DNA from: a virus
Strand: one strand, 5' to 3'
IMG/VR virus record: IMGVR_UViG_3300033388_003971
Span: 1 to 64,000 of that record
Length of the DNA: 64,000 bases
This document shows positions 8,361 through 17,400 of the stretch, piece after piece (position 1 is the first letter of the stretch; each line of letters begins with the position of its first letter). The notes beneath the pieces were generated by a model that saw nothing but the letters and a program-made list of their open reading frames with translations, had not been told where the DNA came from and ran no database searches. The position numbers and the translations under genes were made by a program.

Positions 8361-8706
8361 TGTAGACTTGACCTATCACGGTTAAGAACTGAGCAACTTG
8401 TAATGGCTTCTCTAGTATCATAGTTACATTATGCCTCATGCTACTAAGTCCTCTCCTATCACTAGATACTATTATGATCTTAGTCTCTGGAGAGTTTCTT
8501 TTTATACTATCTACAACAGATTCACCGCTAATAAATGGGAGCTTATTGTCTAGTACTATAGCATCTGGAGCTTCTTTTAAGATTCTCCTTATGACATTCT
8601 CAGGACTAACCTCTTCAATAGTTGCATCAGCATGCTGCTCTCGTATTAGATCGCTCTCATAATTAGAATAGAACTCACTAGATTCTGTTACCCAAATCGC
8701 ACACAT
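8350..8706 (-). CDS. Receiver (CheY-like) domain protein
   Basis: The 118-residue product has the length and landmarks of a response-regulator receiver domain. D53 sits at the end of the third strand (AIVLDNKLP), where the phospho-acceptor aspartate is expected. S81/S82 end the fourth strand (KIIIVSSD), matching the conserved Thr/Ser. K100 lies in an EKP motif matching the conserved Lys-Pro. The usual acidic pair after strand one is replaced by TESSE (residues 7-11), so metal binding may be weak. No output domain is attached. It lies between two putative lysis genes. It could act as a stand-alone regulator, a decoy for a host kinase, or a fold reused for binding. Confidence 0.7.
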   Translation of the reverse strand: MCAIWVTESSEFYSNYESDLIREQHADATIEEVSPENVIRRILKEAPDAIVLDNKLPFISGESVVDSIKRNSPETKIIIVSSDRRGLSSMRHNVTMILEKPLQVAQFLTVIGQVYNGV

Positions 8707-8709
8707 TCA

Positions 8710-9141
8710 TTACACCTTTATCCCGAATAGAGCGCCTAGGAATTTTAGTATTGCCATGCCTGGTCCTGAGCCTGACAGTATAAGTATTAAGATTGTAAAA
8801 AGTGCCCCAGCCGCTACGTACTCTGCAGCTCTTATTGGATTGTTTTTCCAGAACTTAAAGAAGCCATCATTTGCTCTATAACTCTCACACTCAATTTTAT
8901 GTGTAGCAAAAGCGTCAGGAACATCTTTAAACTCTTTCAGTTGTATTGCAAACGTAGAGAATTCTGTACACATGCCTTTCATTTGCAGTAGCACTTCTCT
9001 GTACTCCTTCTCATGATCGTCATACTTTCCATAAAGATCATTCATTTCTTGGCTAAGCTTTTTTAATTCTTCTTCGTGCTTCTTAACATATATGCCAAGC
9101 TCAGCAACTTTCTTTATTGTATCAGGCATCATGTCTCCCAT
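8710..9141 (-). CDS. Coiled-coil protein with C-terminal membrane segments
   Basis: Residues 1-55 form a strongly charged heptad-like helix (AELGIYVKKHEEELKKLSQE). After residue 98 a hydrophobic region follows (AAEYVAAGALFTILILIL and GMAILKFLGALFG). This layout resembles XhlA-type or other lysis-associated membrane proteins, though it is longer than XhlA. The start could be ATG 9141 or an ATG four codons on, where GGGAG is better spaced. It is the first gene of the lysis block, so a holin or holin-partner role is possible. A virion membrane protein is the alternative. Confidence 0.65.
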   Translation of the reverse strand: MGDMMPDTIKKVAELGIYVKKHEEELKKLSQEMNDLYGKYDDHEKEYREVLLQMKGMCTEFSTFAIQLKEFKDVPDAFATHKIECESYRANDGFFKFWKNNPIRAAEYVAAGALFTILILILSGSGPGMAILKFLGALFGIKV

Positions 9142-9157
9142 ATTCTTTAATTACTAC

Positions 9158-9439
9158 TTAAGATATTGTTCCAGCAAAATCACCTTGAGCAATCAGCTGA
9201 GCATATACAGCATCTTCCATCCCTGCTACTACTGCAAGAAAAGCATCCCCGCTTATATGTCCTCTACCTCTTTTAAGTTGCACAAAGTTCTCTCCATCCA
9301 TGTATCCTTTAGAGTATTTAACACGAATAGATTGACCATCTACATCTATGTCTATGCCTGATATCTGAACAGTGGTGATATCCTGAGATGAAGTTGTTTG
9401 TACTTGTGTAGTTTCTGTTTGATCTAATGTTACTGGCAT
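9158..9439 (-). CDS. Small unknown protein, 93 residues
   Basis: The protein starts with a Thr/Gln-rich stretch (residues 5-22). It continues with short strands (QISGIDIDVDGQSIRVKYSKG) and ends with an Ala-rich helix (AFLAVVAGMEDAVYAQLIAQG). No domain is recognised and no signal peptide is present. It sits between the second beta-helix spike and the lysis block, with good spacing and a plausible ribosome site (GGAGAGGGT). A minor virion or spike-associated protein is the default reading. Confidence 0.6.
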   Translation of the reverse strand: MPVTLDQTETTQVQTTSSQDITTVQISGIDIDVDGQSIRVKYSKGYMDGENFVQLKRGRGHISGDAFLAVVAGMEDAVYAQLIAQGDFAGTIS

Positions 9440-9460
9440 ACCCTCTCCTTACTTCTTATG

Positions 9461-10888
9461 TTATAAGTTTCCTAGTGTTTGAGCTTTAGCTGGTGTATCA
9501 ACTATATCAGTTGCGAAGTTAGTGATATTATTATGAGACACGTCATAGTTCTCACTACCTGCAGCGGGACCTCCTATCAAAATGCCTGTGCTGGTTGCTA
9601 CAACTGAATCGTTACGGAAAATATTTCCGTTTACCTGAGAGTTCCTAATGTCCCATAAGTCTAATCCTGGTTTTCCAACCCCTACGTTAAAGACCTTATT
9701 ATTTTTAATTGTTGTAGCATCCAGATCAGATATCACTCCAATCCCTATGTCACATCCCTCTATAGTGTTGTCCGAAATGTCCGAGTTTAACATAGTATGA
9801 AAACCAATTCCATAAAAAACAAAGTCTTTAATCGTATTATTTTTAATTGAAAGCCTATTATGTATATGGCCAGTGAAGTCTTCTATTCCTGACATGGTGG
9901 CTCTATTAGATCCTTTAATTATATTTCCTTCTATAGCACAGTCAGTTAGTACTCCGCCAATTTCAATTCCGTGATAAGCATTTACTGTGTCTTCGATATG
10001 ATTATCTAAAATGCGCACATTATCATGTGAAGAATTTAACCCTATTCCATCAACCATAAGTAGCCGGTTGCCAATAATGTCAACATTGCTTACTCCTGAG
10101 CTAAGCTGTATGCCACAATACCAACGATCTCCTGCTCCTAGAGTTAAAGTATTTTCAGATATTATGAAATTTGCTTCGTGGTTACCACCATCTGATTCTA
10201 TGTTAATTCCATAAGCATTTTCAAAATAATTAGCATGGATCAATCCATGGCCCCCATCCACTCCGTAAACTACAAAATCTCCTTCCATGTCAGTGACTTT
10301 GCAATCTGTCATTGTGAAGCCGTCAGCATACACAAAAACCCTGTCTGTAGATGCAGCTGTTCCATAAAACCTACACCTATACATGGCAAAATCTTTTAGT
10401 GCATCACCGCCACTATCTATAAAATGGTGGGTTGTAACGTTCCTAGTGAAATCAACTATATCAAAAACAACATCTGATATACCAATAGCATTCCACTGAT
10501 GTTCAGTGTCCTCGAATGTTAAGTTAGTAAAACGAAGGCTTGATCCAAAATACAAAGGAGTAGGTGACGCTGTTGGCCGCTTAAACACTACATCTCCAGG
10601 AACTACTCCTAGACCTGTAATAGATGTGTTTGATATCTGATTGGTGCTGCTGCCTATTTCGCCTCCAACGTTTCCTAATGTAGAGCAATCATATGTTCCT
10701 GCAAGCACGCCTATGCTTGTTTCACCTGCTTCTATAGCATCAACTATAGCTGTAGCTCCAGTGTAGTCGCCTTCGCTTATCCCGCATACCGCATCGAATA
10801 TAGATGGGCCGCCAGGAGCTGCTGCTGGTGGAGCTCCTCCTGATTCTACCTCTTCTCCAGGTACTGTGACTTCTGTAATTTCTGGCAT
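9461..10888 (-). CDS. Beta-helix tail spike 2
   Basis: The 475-residue protein shares residues 1-26 exactly with the spike at 10901-12556 (it begins MPEITEVTVPGEEVESGG), at both protein and DNA level. It then shares a related FDA-CG-EGDYTG-TAI-DA segment to about residue 55. The rest is a right-handed beta-helix with Asn-rich turns (DNHIEDT, NNTIKDF, HNNITNF), typical of pectate-lyase-like spikes. It probably trimerises and binds or cleaves surface polysaccharide. The common N-terminus is likely the virion-binding part, and the distal helices differ. No catalytic residues can be assigned by eye. Confidence 0.85.
   Translation of the reverse strand: MPEITEVTVPGEEVESGGAPPAAAPGGPSIFDAVCGISEGDYTGATAIVDAIEAGETSIGVLAGTYDCSTLGNVGGEIGSSTNQISNTSITGLGVVPGDVVFKRPTASPTPLYFGSSLRFTNLTFEDTEHQWNAIGISDVVFDIVDFTRNVTTHHFIDSGGDALKDFAMYRCRFYGTAASTDRVFVYADGFTMTDCKVTDMEGDFVVYGVDGGHGLIHANYFENAYGINIESDGGNHEANFIISENTLTLGAGDRWYCGIQLSSGVSNVDIIGNRLLMVDGIGLNSSHDNVRILDNHIEDTVNAYHGIEIGGVLTDCAIEGNIIKGSNRATMSGIEDFTGHIHNRLSIKNNTIKDFVFYGIGFHTMLNSDISDNTIEGCDIGIGVISDLDATTIKNNKVFNVGVGKPGLDLWDIRNSQVNGNIFRNDSVVATSTGILIGGPAAGSENYDVSHNNITNFATDIVDTPAKAQTLGNL
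10812..10887 (-). repeat. 76-bp direct repeat, copy A (spike N-terminal coding)
   Basis: This segment is identical over 76 bases to 12480-12555. It encodes the common N-terminal anchor of the two beta-helix spikes. It ends one base short of the start codon's first base, where the two genes differ (ATG here, GTG in the other). Confidence 0.95.
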
Positions 10889-10900
10889 TATTCTTTCCTA

Positions 10901-12556
10901 TTAATAAATTAAGTTATTAACTTTTTGTGCAGTTACTGAGTCCTCAACCAGCTCACTTCCTCCAGGCGCTCCATCTATCCTGTTGAAAGAGAAGTCCATG
11001 TTTGTAGCTGAAGAATTTGTATGATAGATTCCATATCCAGTTGTTGCTCTAACACCTTTTATACTATTCATATTGATTGAGCTTTTAATGCTCTTATTAT
11101 ATATCCCATAAAGAAACGGTCCCTCTATGCTATTTCCAGTAATAATATTACTTGAGCTAGATGTTGAGGCAGATGATATTCCAGCATCTGAGTCTACACC
11201 ATCAGTTGTGGTTACAGTGTTATTGGATATAACGCAATCTTGCATCTGATAATTATCAAGTATCCCAGTCTTACATTCATCTATCGTGTTTCCTGTTATT
11301 GTGCAATTATTAGCAAACTTAAAAAAACCTATCCCCCTATAGCAATTCTCAATGATATTGTTGGAAATAACACAACTATCTAAAGTTTGACAAGAAAAAT
11401 CTATTGCTGAATAAGAGGCCTCTGGTGCTAGACTCCTTATTATGTTGCCAGAAAAACTACTGTTTATTACAGGCCTAGTCGAACCTTCGACTGTTATCCC
11501 TGACCCAACATTTGTTGTAGCAACCATAGTATTACCATTAAACTTTAAGTCCTTGCCACCTTGTATTTCACATCCCCAAACATTAATGAACCTATTATTA
11601 ACAAAGTCGCCAGAGACTTCAAATAGGTTAAACCCATAATTTACAAGATCTTCCTCAGCAATAAGCTGAAATGTTACTTCGTTATCTACAACGGTGTCAT
11701 CTACTGTAGTTGGCCATGGTGGCTCAGATTCTCCTGACTTCTTTGTGCCAGTTACAGCTATAACTTTATAGTAGTACGAGTTAGATACTGTCGGAACTAC
11801 CTTGTCTCCTAGCTGATATGTCGTACTTGCTGCCCATGTTTTTAAGTCTATGTTAGACTGCATAGTATTGTTATGCACATTAAAGTATGCGTCGTATGGG
11901 TCTACCCAATATGAGAACTCTATACTATGACAATTAACAGCTCTATTGTTAGTGAAGTTAAATGTGGCGTTAGCTGACGCATAAAAACTTGACTGAGAAC
12001 TAATGTTCTCAAATAAGCAGTTATCTATTGTTACTATTCCACATCCAGCTATACTGAATCCTGCACCTCTCTTAATATGAGAATTTCTTATAATAATGTT
12101 ATAAACATCCTGATTATTACTTCTCATTGTGTATCTAGCAGAGGTCTTGTTGTCAATAACGATATTATTTACATAGTAGTTTTCTGTATACTCGGTGAAC
12201 TCTGTAATGATATCTTTAAACGTAAGGTTCTCTATTCTAGTATTAGAGTGAAACCTTCTATATGTCGTTAAATCTTGTCCGTCAAGAACAACACTGTCAC
12301 GAGTCCCTAGTCCATAAAGAACCAGATTCTCTGGATAATTTGTTGTACCGGTTACATCATATGTCCCTGGTGTTATTCCTAGCCTAGTATGTCCTGCCGT
12401 TAAAGCATCTGTAATAGCAGTCGTACCTGTATAATCACCTTCTGTCTCTCCGCATATAGCATCAAATGAAGCTGGTGCTCCAGGAGCTGCTGCTGGTGGA
12501 GCTCCTCCTGATTCTACCTCTTCTCCAGGTACTGTGACTTCTGTAATTTCTGGCAC
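10901..12556 (-). CDS. Beta-helix tail spike 1 with inserted carbohydrate-binding-like module
   Basis: The 551-residue protein starts at GTG 12556, with AAGGAG seven bases upstream. It has the same anchor as the neighbouring spike, followed by a beta-helix rich in NN turns (SNNIIENC, TGNTIDEC). At about residues 240-298 a separate module interrupts the helix. It starts WAASTTYQLGDKV, has a YYYKV strand and an SGESEPPWPTT turn, and resembles the small chitin-binding-like (type 5/12) folds found in phage fibres. The product is probably a receptor-binding spike or depolymerase. The insertion and the identical anchor point to modular swapping. Confidence 0.85.
   Translation of the reverse strand: MPEITEVTVPGEEVESGGAPPAAAPGAPASFDAICGETEGDYTGTTAITDALTAGHTRLGITPGTYDVTGTTNYPENLVLYGLGTRDSVVLDGQDLTTYRRFHSNTRIENLTFKDIITEFTEYTENYYVNNIVIDNKTSARYTMRSNNQDVYNIIIRNSHIKRGAGFSIAGCGIVTIDNCLFENISSQSSFYASANATFNFTNNRAVNCHSIEFSYWVDPYDAYFNVHNNTMQSNIDLKTWAASTTYQLGDKVVPTVSNSYYYKVIAVTGTKKSGESEPPWPTTVDDTVVDNEVTFQLIAEEDLVNYGFNLFEVSGDFVNNRFINVWGCEIQGGKDLKFNGNTMVATTNVGSGITVEGSTRPVINSSFSGNIIRSLAPEASYSAIDFSCQTLDSCVISNNIIENCYRGIGFFKFANNCTITGNTIDECKTGILDNYQMQDCVISNNTVTTTDGVDSDAGISSASTSSSSNIITGNSIEGPFLYGIYNKSIKSSINMNSIKGVRATTGYGIYHTNSSATNMDFSFNRIDGAPGGSELVEDSVTAQKVNNLIY
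12480..12555 (-). repeat. 76-bp direct repeat, copy B (spike N-terminal coding)
   Basis: Identical to 10812-10887. Retention of third-position identity across the whole segment implies recent duplication or ongoing gene conversion, since the genes diverge quickly after it. Confidence 0.95.
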
Positions 12557-12566
12557 TGGTTACTCC

Positions 12567-12905
12567 TTATGATACGAATACGTCTACATTAACTGCAGCG
12601 TCAAGTCCTAAGTCTTCTATTTTTAAAGTACTTACAGCAAATTCCATTGGGCTGAAAGAAAAAGTATCCGCGCCTCCAAGAACTACTGGGTTCATTGATC
12701 CGCTTGGATCTGAAGTGTAATTAAAATACAGCTCAATTATGTTTTCTGTATTGTTTTTTATGTATCCTGTATGAGCCGCTCTTCCTAGATCTCTCTTAAA
12801 ATCGAACTCTAAAAAATTGTCAACACCACTAGTTGCGTTATTATAAAACTGATACCTTGATGGTCTTTGGATACCTCTATCTAATTTTGCTATTATGTCT
12901 GACAT
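12567..12905 (-). CDS. Unknown small structural protein, 112 residues
   Basis: It starts at ATG 12905 with AGGAGG upstream. The sequence is beta-rich with aromatic strands (RYQFYNNATSG, IIELYFNYTSD, DTFSFSPMEFAV) and no signal peptide. I do not recognise the family. It lies directly upstream of the first beta-helix spike with an 11-base gap, so it may be an adaptor for, or be assembled with, that spike. No catalytic motif is evident. Confidence 0.65.
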   Translation of the reverse strand: MSDIIAKLDRGIQRPSRYQFYNNATSGVDNFLEFDFKRDLGRAAHTGYIKNNTENIIELYFNYTSDPSGSMNPVVLGGADTFSFSPMEFAVSTLKIEDLGLDAAVNVDVFVS

Positions 12906-12952
12906 TACTTCCTCCTGTTACTATAATATAAAAAAATCCGCACCACAAGAAG

Positions 12953-13546
12953 CTACTTTATGTTTAGTAGACCTTCTAATGAGCCTATTACCTTGTCGTC
13001 TCCGATACAAGCTTGCTCTTTTGATAGTGAGTCTAAGTCTATGCCCATACAATCCAGACTATCAACTGCACCTGCAACTCCTTGGGCTTCTCTGGAAAGC
13101 CTAATCTCAAAATGCTTACGCTCGCCATCTTCAAACTGCTCCCTAGTATACTTTGGCAGCTTCTTGAATACCTCATAGTGTGCAGACAGCTCATGCAAAG
13201 CATCGTTAATAAGCTTTTTAGTGTATGTCTTATTCTCATTCTTCTCTTCTATCTCAATTGCAAACCTGCGCTTGTCCCATTCAGATGTAGACTCTTGATC
13301 TATCTTCCACTCTAGCTCCTCTATATCAACCTCTTCTTTCTTCATGCTAAAGTATGCTTCTTTGAGTGCTCTAATCCTAGATGATACTGCAAGTCCTATT
13401 GCTCTGTATGCTCGCTCTGGAGTATACTGAGAGTTTATTACGAAGTTCTCTATCTGAAATTTAGAGTTTCCAAATAGAATATCAGCAAATGCATCTTCAC
13501 ATTCACTAACAACTCTTGCAATATCTTCTTCTTTTAATGCTATCAT
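12953..13546 (-). CDS. Helical protein of unknown function
   Basis: I choose ATG 13546 (197 residues) because AGGA lies about ten bases upstream; an in-frame GTG at 13567 has no good site. The product is almost wholly alpha-helical and charged. A central KYTREQFEDGERKHFEIRL segment lies near residues 132-150, followed by REAQGVAGAVDSLDCMGID. It could be a fibre-assembly chaperone or an adaptor from its place between the Kelch-like protein and the spikes. That is inference only. The gene begins one base after the upstream stop codon. Confidence 0.65.
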   Translation of the reverse strand: MIALKEEDIARVVSECEDAFADILFGNSKFQIENFVINSQYTPERAYRAIGLAVSSRIRALKEAYFSMKKEEVDIEELEWKIDQESTSEWDKRRFAIEIEEKNENKTYTKKLINDALHELSAHYEVFKKLPKYTREQFEDGERKHFEIRLSREAQGVAGAVDSLDCMGIDLDSLSKEQACIGDDKVIGSLEGLLNIK

Positions 13547-13547
13547 T

Positions 13548-14462
13548 CTACACCGTTCCTGCAGCACAACTCATTCCTGCTCCGTATGATCTTCCATCAG
13601 ATAGAGTGGCACTTAATGTTGATATCGTACTTGAACTAAAAACAAAGTCTTCTATTTTAGTAGTATGGTCTCCAGTAAATCCACCTCCAAAATATCCGTC
13701 TGTGTCTGAACTGATTCCAGCCGGGCCTTGTGTTGCAATAGATAAAGTTGCACTTGGATCATCCAGTGTCTCTGAGGAGAATTGGATTCCGTCTATTTCA
13801 TTTGATCTGGATGTAGAGTATCCGCCTCCTACGTAACCATGTGTGGATGAATTTATTCCTCCACCTTGTCGTCTAGAAACACTTAATATTGCGCCAAGAT
13901 CTGTTATTGTGTCTGTAGAAAACTCAAGCCTATCTATTTTATTTGTTGCTCCTCCAGGATCTCCACCTGCAAAATAACCTCTTGTAGACGAACTAAATCC
14001 AATTGGGCCATATTTAGCAGTGGTTAAAGTCTCAGATATCTCTTCGGCTGTTTCCGTAGAAAACTCAAGACTGTCTATTTCGTCATGTGTTCCAGTAGAA
14101 AACCCAGCTGCAAAATATCCGTTTGTACTAGAGTTTGTTCCTGCTGTGTAATATCTGGCAACAGCCAATGCAGCGCTTGGATTTATTGCAGACTCTGTTG
14201 CGAATGCCATTCCGTCTATCTCAGTGGTATAGGTTGTAGAATAATATCCGCCTCCAGCATAGCCTTTTTCAGCCGATTGCAATCCGGCCATATGATATCT
14301 CCCTTGAGCCAGAGTTGCAGATGGGTTTATTTCTGCCTCTGTATCGAATTGGATTCCGTCTATAAGATCAGTCTCACCACCCAAGTCCAGATACCCGCCT
14401 GCAAAATAACCTCTAGGTCCAAAGCCAAGTAAAGCATATATACCAATAGGAAAAGTAAACAT
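13548..14462 (-). CDS. Kelch-like six-repeat beta-propeller protein
   Basis: The 304-residue protein has six repeats of about 47 residues. Each contains GYFAGGY (or GYAGGGY, GYVGGGY, GYFGGGF), an ID-hydrophobic-F-STE strand, a PSATL-type turn, and an R-x4-G-SS element. The Gly-pair strand and regular spacing fit a Kelch-like, probably six-bladed, propeller. It is encoded immediately after the long fibre gene with TAATG coupling, so it may be the distal receptor-binding head of that fibre. No enzymatic residues are visible. The first 10 residues are hydrophobic (MFTFPIGIYALLGFG), which may pack against the fibre. Confidence 0.75.
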   Translation of the reverse strand: MFTFPIGIYALLGFGPRGYFAGGYLDLGGETDLIDGIQFDTEAEINPSATLAQGRYHMAGLQSAEKGYAGGGYYSTTYTTEIDGMAFATESAINPSAALAVARYYTAGTNSSTNGYFAAGFSTGTHDEIDSLEFSTETAEEISETLTTAKYGPIGFSSSTRGYFAGGDPGGATNKIDRLEFSTDTITDLGAILSVSRRQGGGINSSTHGYVGGGYSTSRSNEIDGIQFSSETLDDPSATLSIATQGPAGISSDTDGYFGGGFTGDHTTKIEDFVFSSSTISTLSATLSDGRSYGAGMSCAAGTV

Positions 14463-17400
14463 TATTTAAAGTCCAATTGCATTGCGCATCTTAGTACGGT
14501 GCCGTCATAGATGCAGGTTAATGTATCTTTTGCATTCGCCGTAGTACTCAGTGTAGGAGTAGCTCCACCTGGGAATTTATATAGCGTATCATAAGCTAAG
14601 GTTCTTGGTGGCGTTCCGTCCTGATCAATATGAATAATATAAGTTCCCCCGGATATTAAATTCGTAGGATTACCTAAAGTTCTATTTCCTCCTAGAGTCA
14701 CAGAAAACACATTACTTAAAGAAGCATCTACAGCTATCGTTGCAGTATCTGATAATGCCACTGTAGACACAGCCTGAGCCTTAGTCCAAGTATTATTGAC
14801 AGCTAGTGCTCCATATTCAGATCCCTCTAAACCATCTAGCAAGTCAGCATTAAGGTTGTCAATAAGCTCTGTTGATGTAACGGTAAATGGTTCCTGTGCC
14901 GCAGACCCTGAGAATGTAGAAGATCCTAGTCCATTAGCAGATGCAATCGTACCAGTTATAGTTGGAGTTACAGCTCCAATAGATAGGACTGATCCATTAA
15001 TATCTGTAACGGTTCCAGATCCTGTACTACCTGTAACTGCATCACCCACAAAGAATGAAGAAGTAACCGCAGACAAAGTCGCGTCTGATTCAGCGCCACT
15101 AGTTGAATCTGTTATTCTGTCTGCTGAAAGTGCAACAGTATTTAAAACCTTAAGAATCTTATTTGGCTCATCTATCAGCTTAATAGTTCCTGAACCAGAC
15201 CCTGTATCAGTAACAATATTTCCTACTGCAAATTCCCTATCTACTGAAGAGTCCACAGTAAACTCTATTGGACTACGTTGATTGCTTACTACATCAGTTG
15301 CAGAGACAGTTCCAACTAGATCTCTAACCCTTATAAGTACTCCGGATATGTCAGTCTCTATTACTTCTGCTGTTGCTCCAGTGTCTGTAGTTATAATATC
15401 AAGAACCTTGTATGTAAGATCATCTTGTCTTACTGCCGAACCTTCAGCTAGTCCAAGATCACCATTGTCAATATAGTCTGTGCTTAAGAATGTTCCTGAT
15501 GTAGGAGCAATCCAAATGGTGTCCGCAGAATCATCTACGTATATTATGGTTCCGGTTGCACCTGATCCAGCTGGGCCAGCTCCTGTTACTCCTGTTACAG
15601 TGTCATCTACAGCGTAAGCAGCATACTCTGTGCCTATTAAAGTTGGCACAAATGATCCTGATCCTGGCGCACTTACTGTATTAGTTGTGTCCCACGTTCC
15701 AGTACCTAGGTCACTAACAGTGATAAAGTCGTTTATATCATCTGTATATGTGATTATTCCAGTGGCTCCAGATACTGCTTGAGTAGCAATCTCTTTTCTA
15801 TCAAAGGTAGACAGGTCGACAGCACCAAACTCAATATCAATTACGTTAACATCGTTAACATCTATTTCATCATGCTCAAGATCAGTTACAGCAGGAGCAA
15901 CTATATCAGTGTGCTTTAGATCATCAACTGCTAGGTCCTGGTGATTAGCATGTGCAATGTTATCCATGGTGAAATCTTCACCAGATACAAAGTTATGTCT
16001 TGCATATATGTCATCTGTACTAAGGGTCTTTACGGAACCACCAAATATGTCAGCTAGTATCTGCTCTACATCATTGTTAGAAAAGTTACCCGCCGAATCC
16101 TCTACATGTATGTCTGCTGCATAGTGTTCCCCAGCAGATGGTGGAGCTGAACCAGATCCTTGTATATGAGTTACATCTATAAACTCTGAAGTATGAGTTT
16201 CGTTACCGTGTGCTTCCGGAGCTCCACCTGCAAGTCTAGGGTCATCACCAGCACATATCGTATCGGCTGTTGTTCCAAATCCTACTGCGCTATCAAGGAA
16301 GCCATAGGTTATGTCTGATGCCTCTAAGAATGAAGATCCAAGCAATGTGTCAACATCTGTTCTTAGGTCATTTGTATTCTCTGTACCAAGGACAGTTAAT
16401 GCAGAATCTATATCTGCATGCGTATTACTTCCTATGTCTGTAAGTGACAGGTGACTTTTTGTAGCCAGGTCAGCTAGGCTACTTCCTGTCTTGTCGACAT
16501 TATCCCAGTCTATTAGACTAGAGTTAGTATTTATTTCTGTAGCTATAGCTGCATGTCCAATTTGTGCAGCAGTAACACCATGAGGATTATTGAAATCAAG
16601 CTCATGTGCTGTGCCTCCTGCGCCTACAACATCTATTGCTTCATCGAGCTTTGCGAGGGCCTCTGTTACACTGTCGTCACTATCTATATATGTTAATGCT
16701 GTACCTTCTGGAGGATATGCTGCATATGGAGGTTGCTGATGTGCGCTTGTAATTCCAAGAACACTCCTGATATAATCTATATCAGTGCCCTCTACATCAT
16801 CAAACGTTAGTCCATGTGGATTGTTTGCAGCTCTTGTTCCAGTTCCACTGTCCCATATGTGTCCGTTAAGATCTACAGGTCCACCAACGTATGGTTCTAA
16901 TATCTCATCTGCCCAACCAGCAGTTCCTTTAAATATTCTGATTACCGTTCTAGCTACATTAAGATCATCAAGAAGAGTCTCTACAGGATCGACACCTATA
17001 TCAAATGTATCTATGGCGCCTGCACCTGAGTTATCAAGCTTAGTCTGAACTATTGCAGCATTGTCATTGACATCTGCGTTCACTATATCGTGTATTAAGG
17101 TAACATCTGTATCCCAACTACCTTGATGTAAGGTTAGTATGGCATCTAGTGCATCGTTTATACTGTTTGTGAAGTTTGCAATACCATCAGAATCTAATGA
17201 GAATGATGATCCATAGATATCTTTTGCTAACTGAACTATGTTATATTCATTATTCTGAGATCTGGTCAGTATACTTACGCCACCAAAGGTATAGTCGTCA
17301 CTGAATATCTCAAGACCTATAGCTCTCTTCTGGTCATGTGTTAGTGCTCCAGAAGCCTCAGCTACAAGTGCAGCAAGATCATTATAGTTTGACTCCATCT

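Noticed and set aside
12906-12952. Possible promoter (TTGTGG, 17 bases, TATAGT) and T7 run before the 112-residue gene
   Set aside because: The -35 element matches in only half its positions, and the T run lacks a stable upstream stem, so neither a promoter nor a terminator is convincing.
14796-15281. Plus-strand frame of 161 codons inside the long fibre gene
   Set aside because: Shadow of Thr/Ser/Val-rich fibre repeats on the other strand, with no ribosome site.
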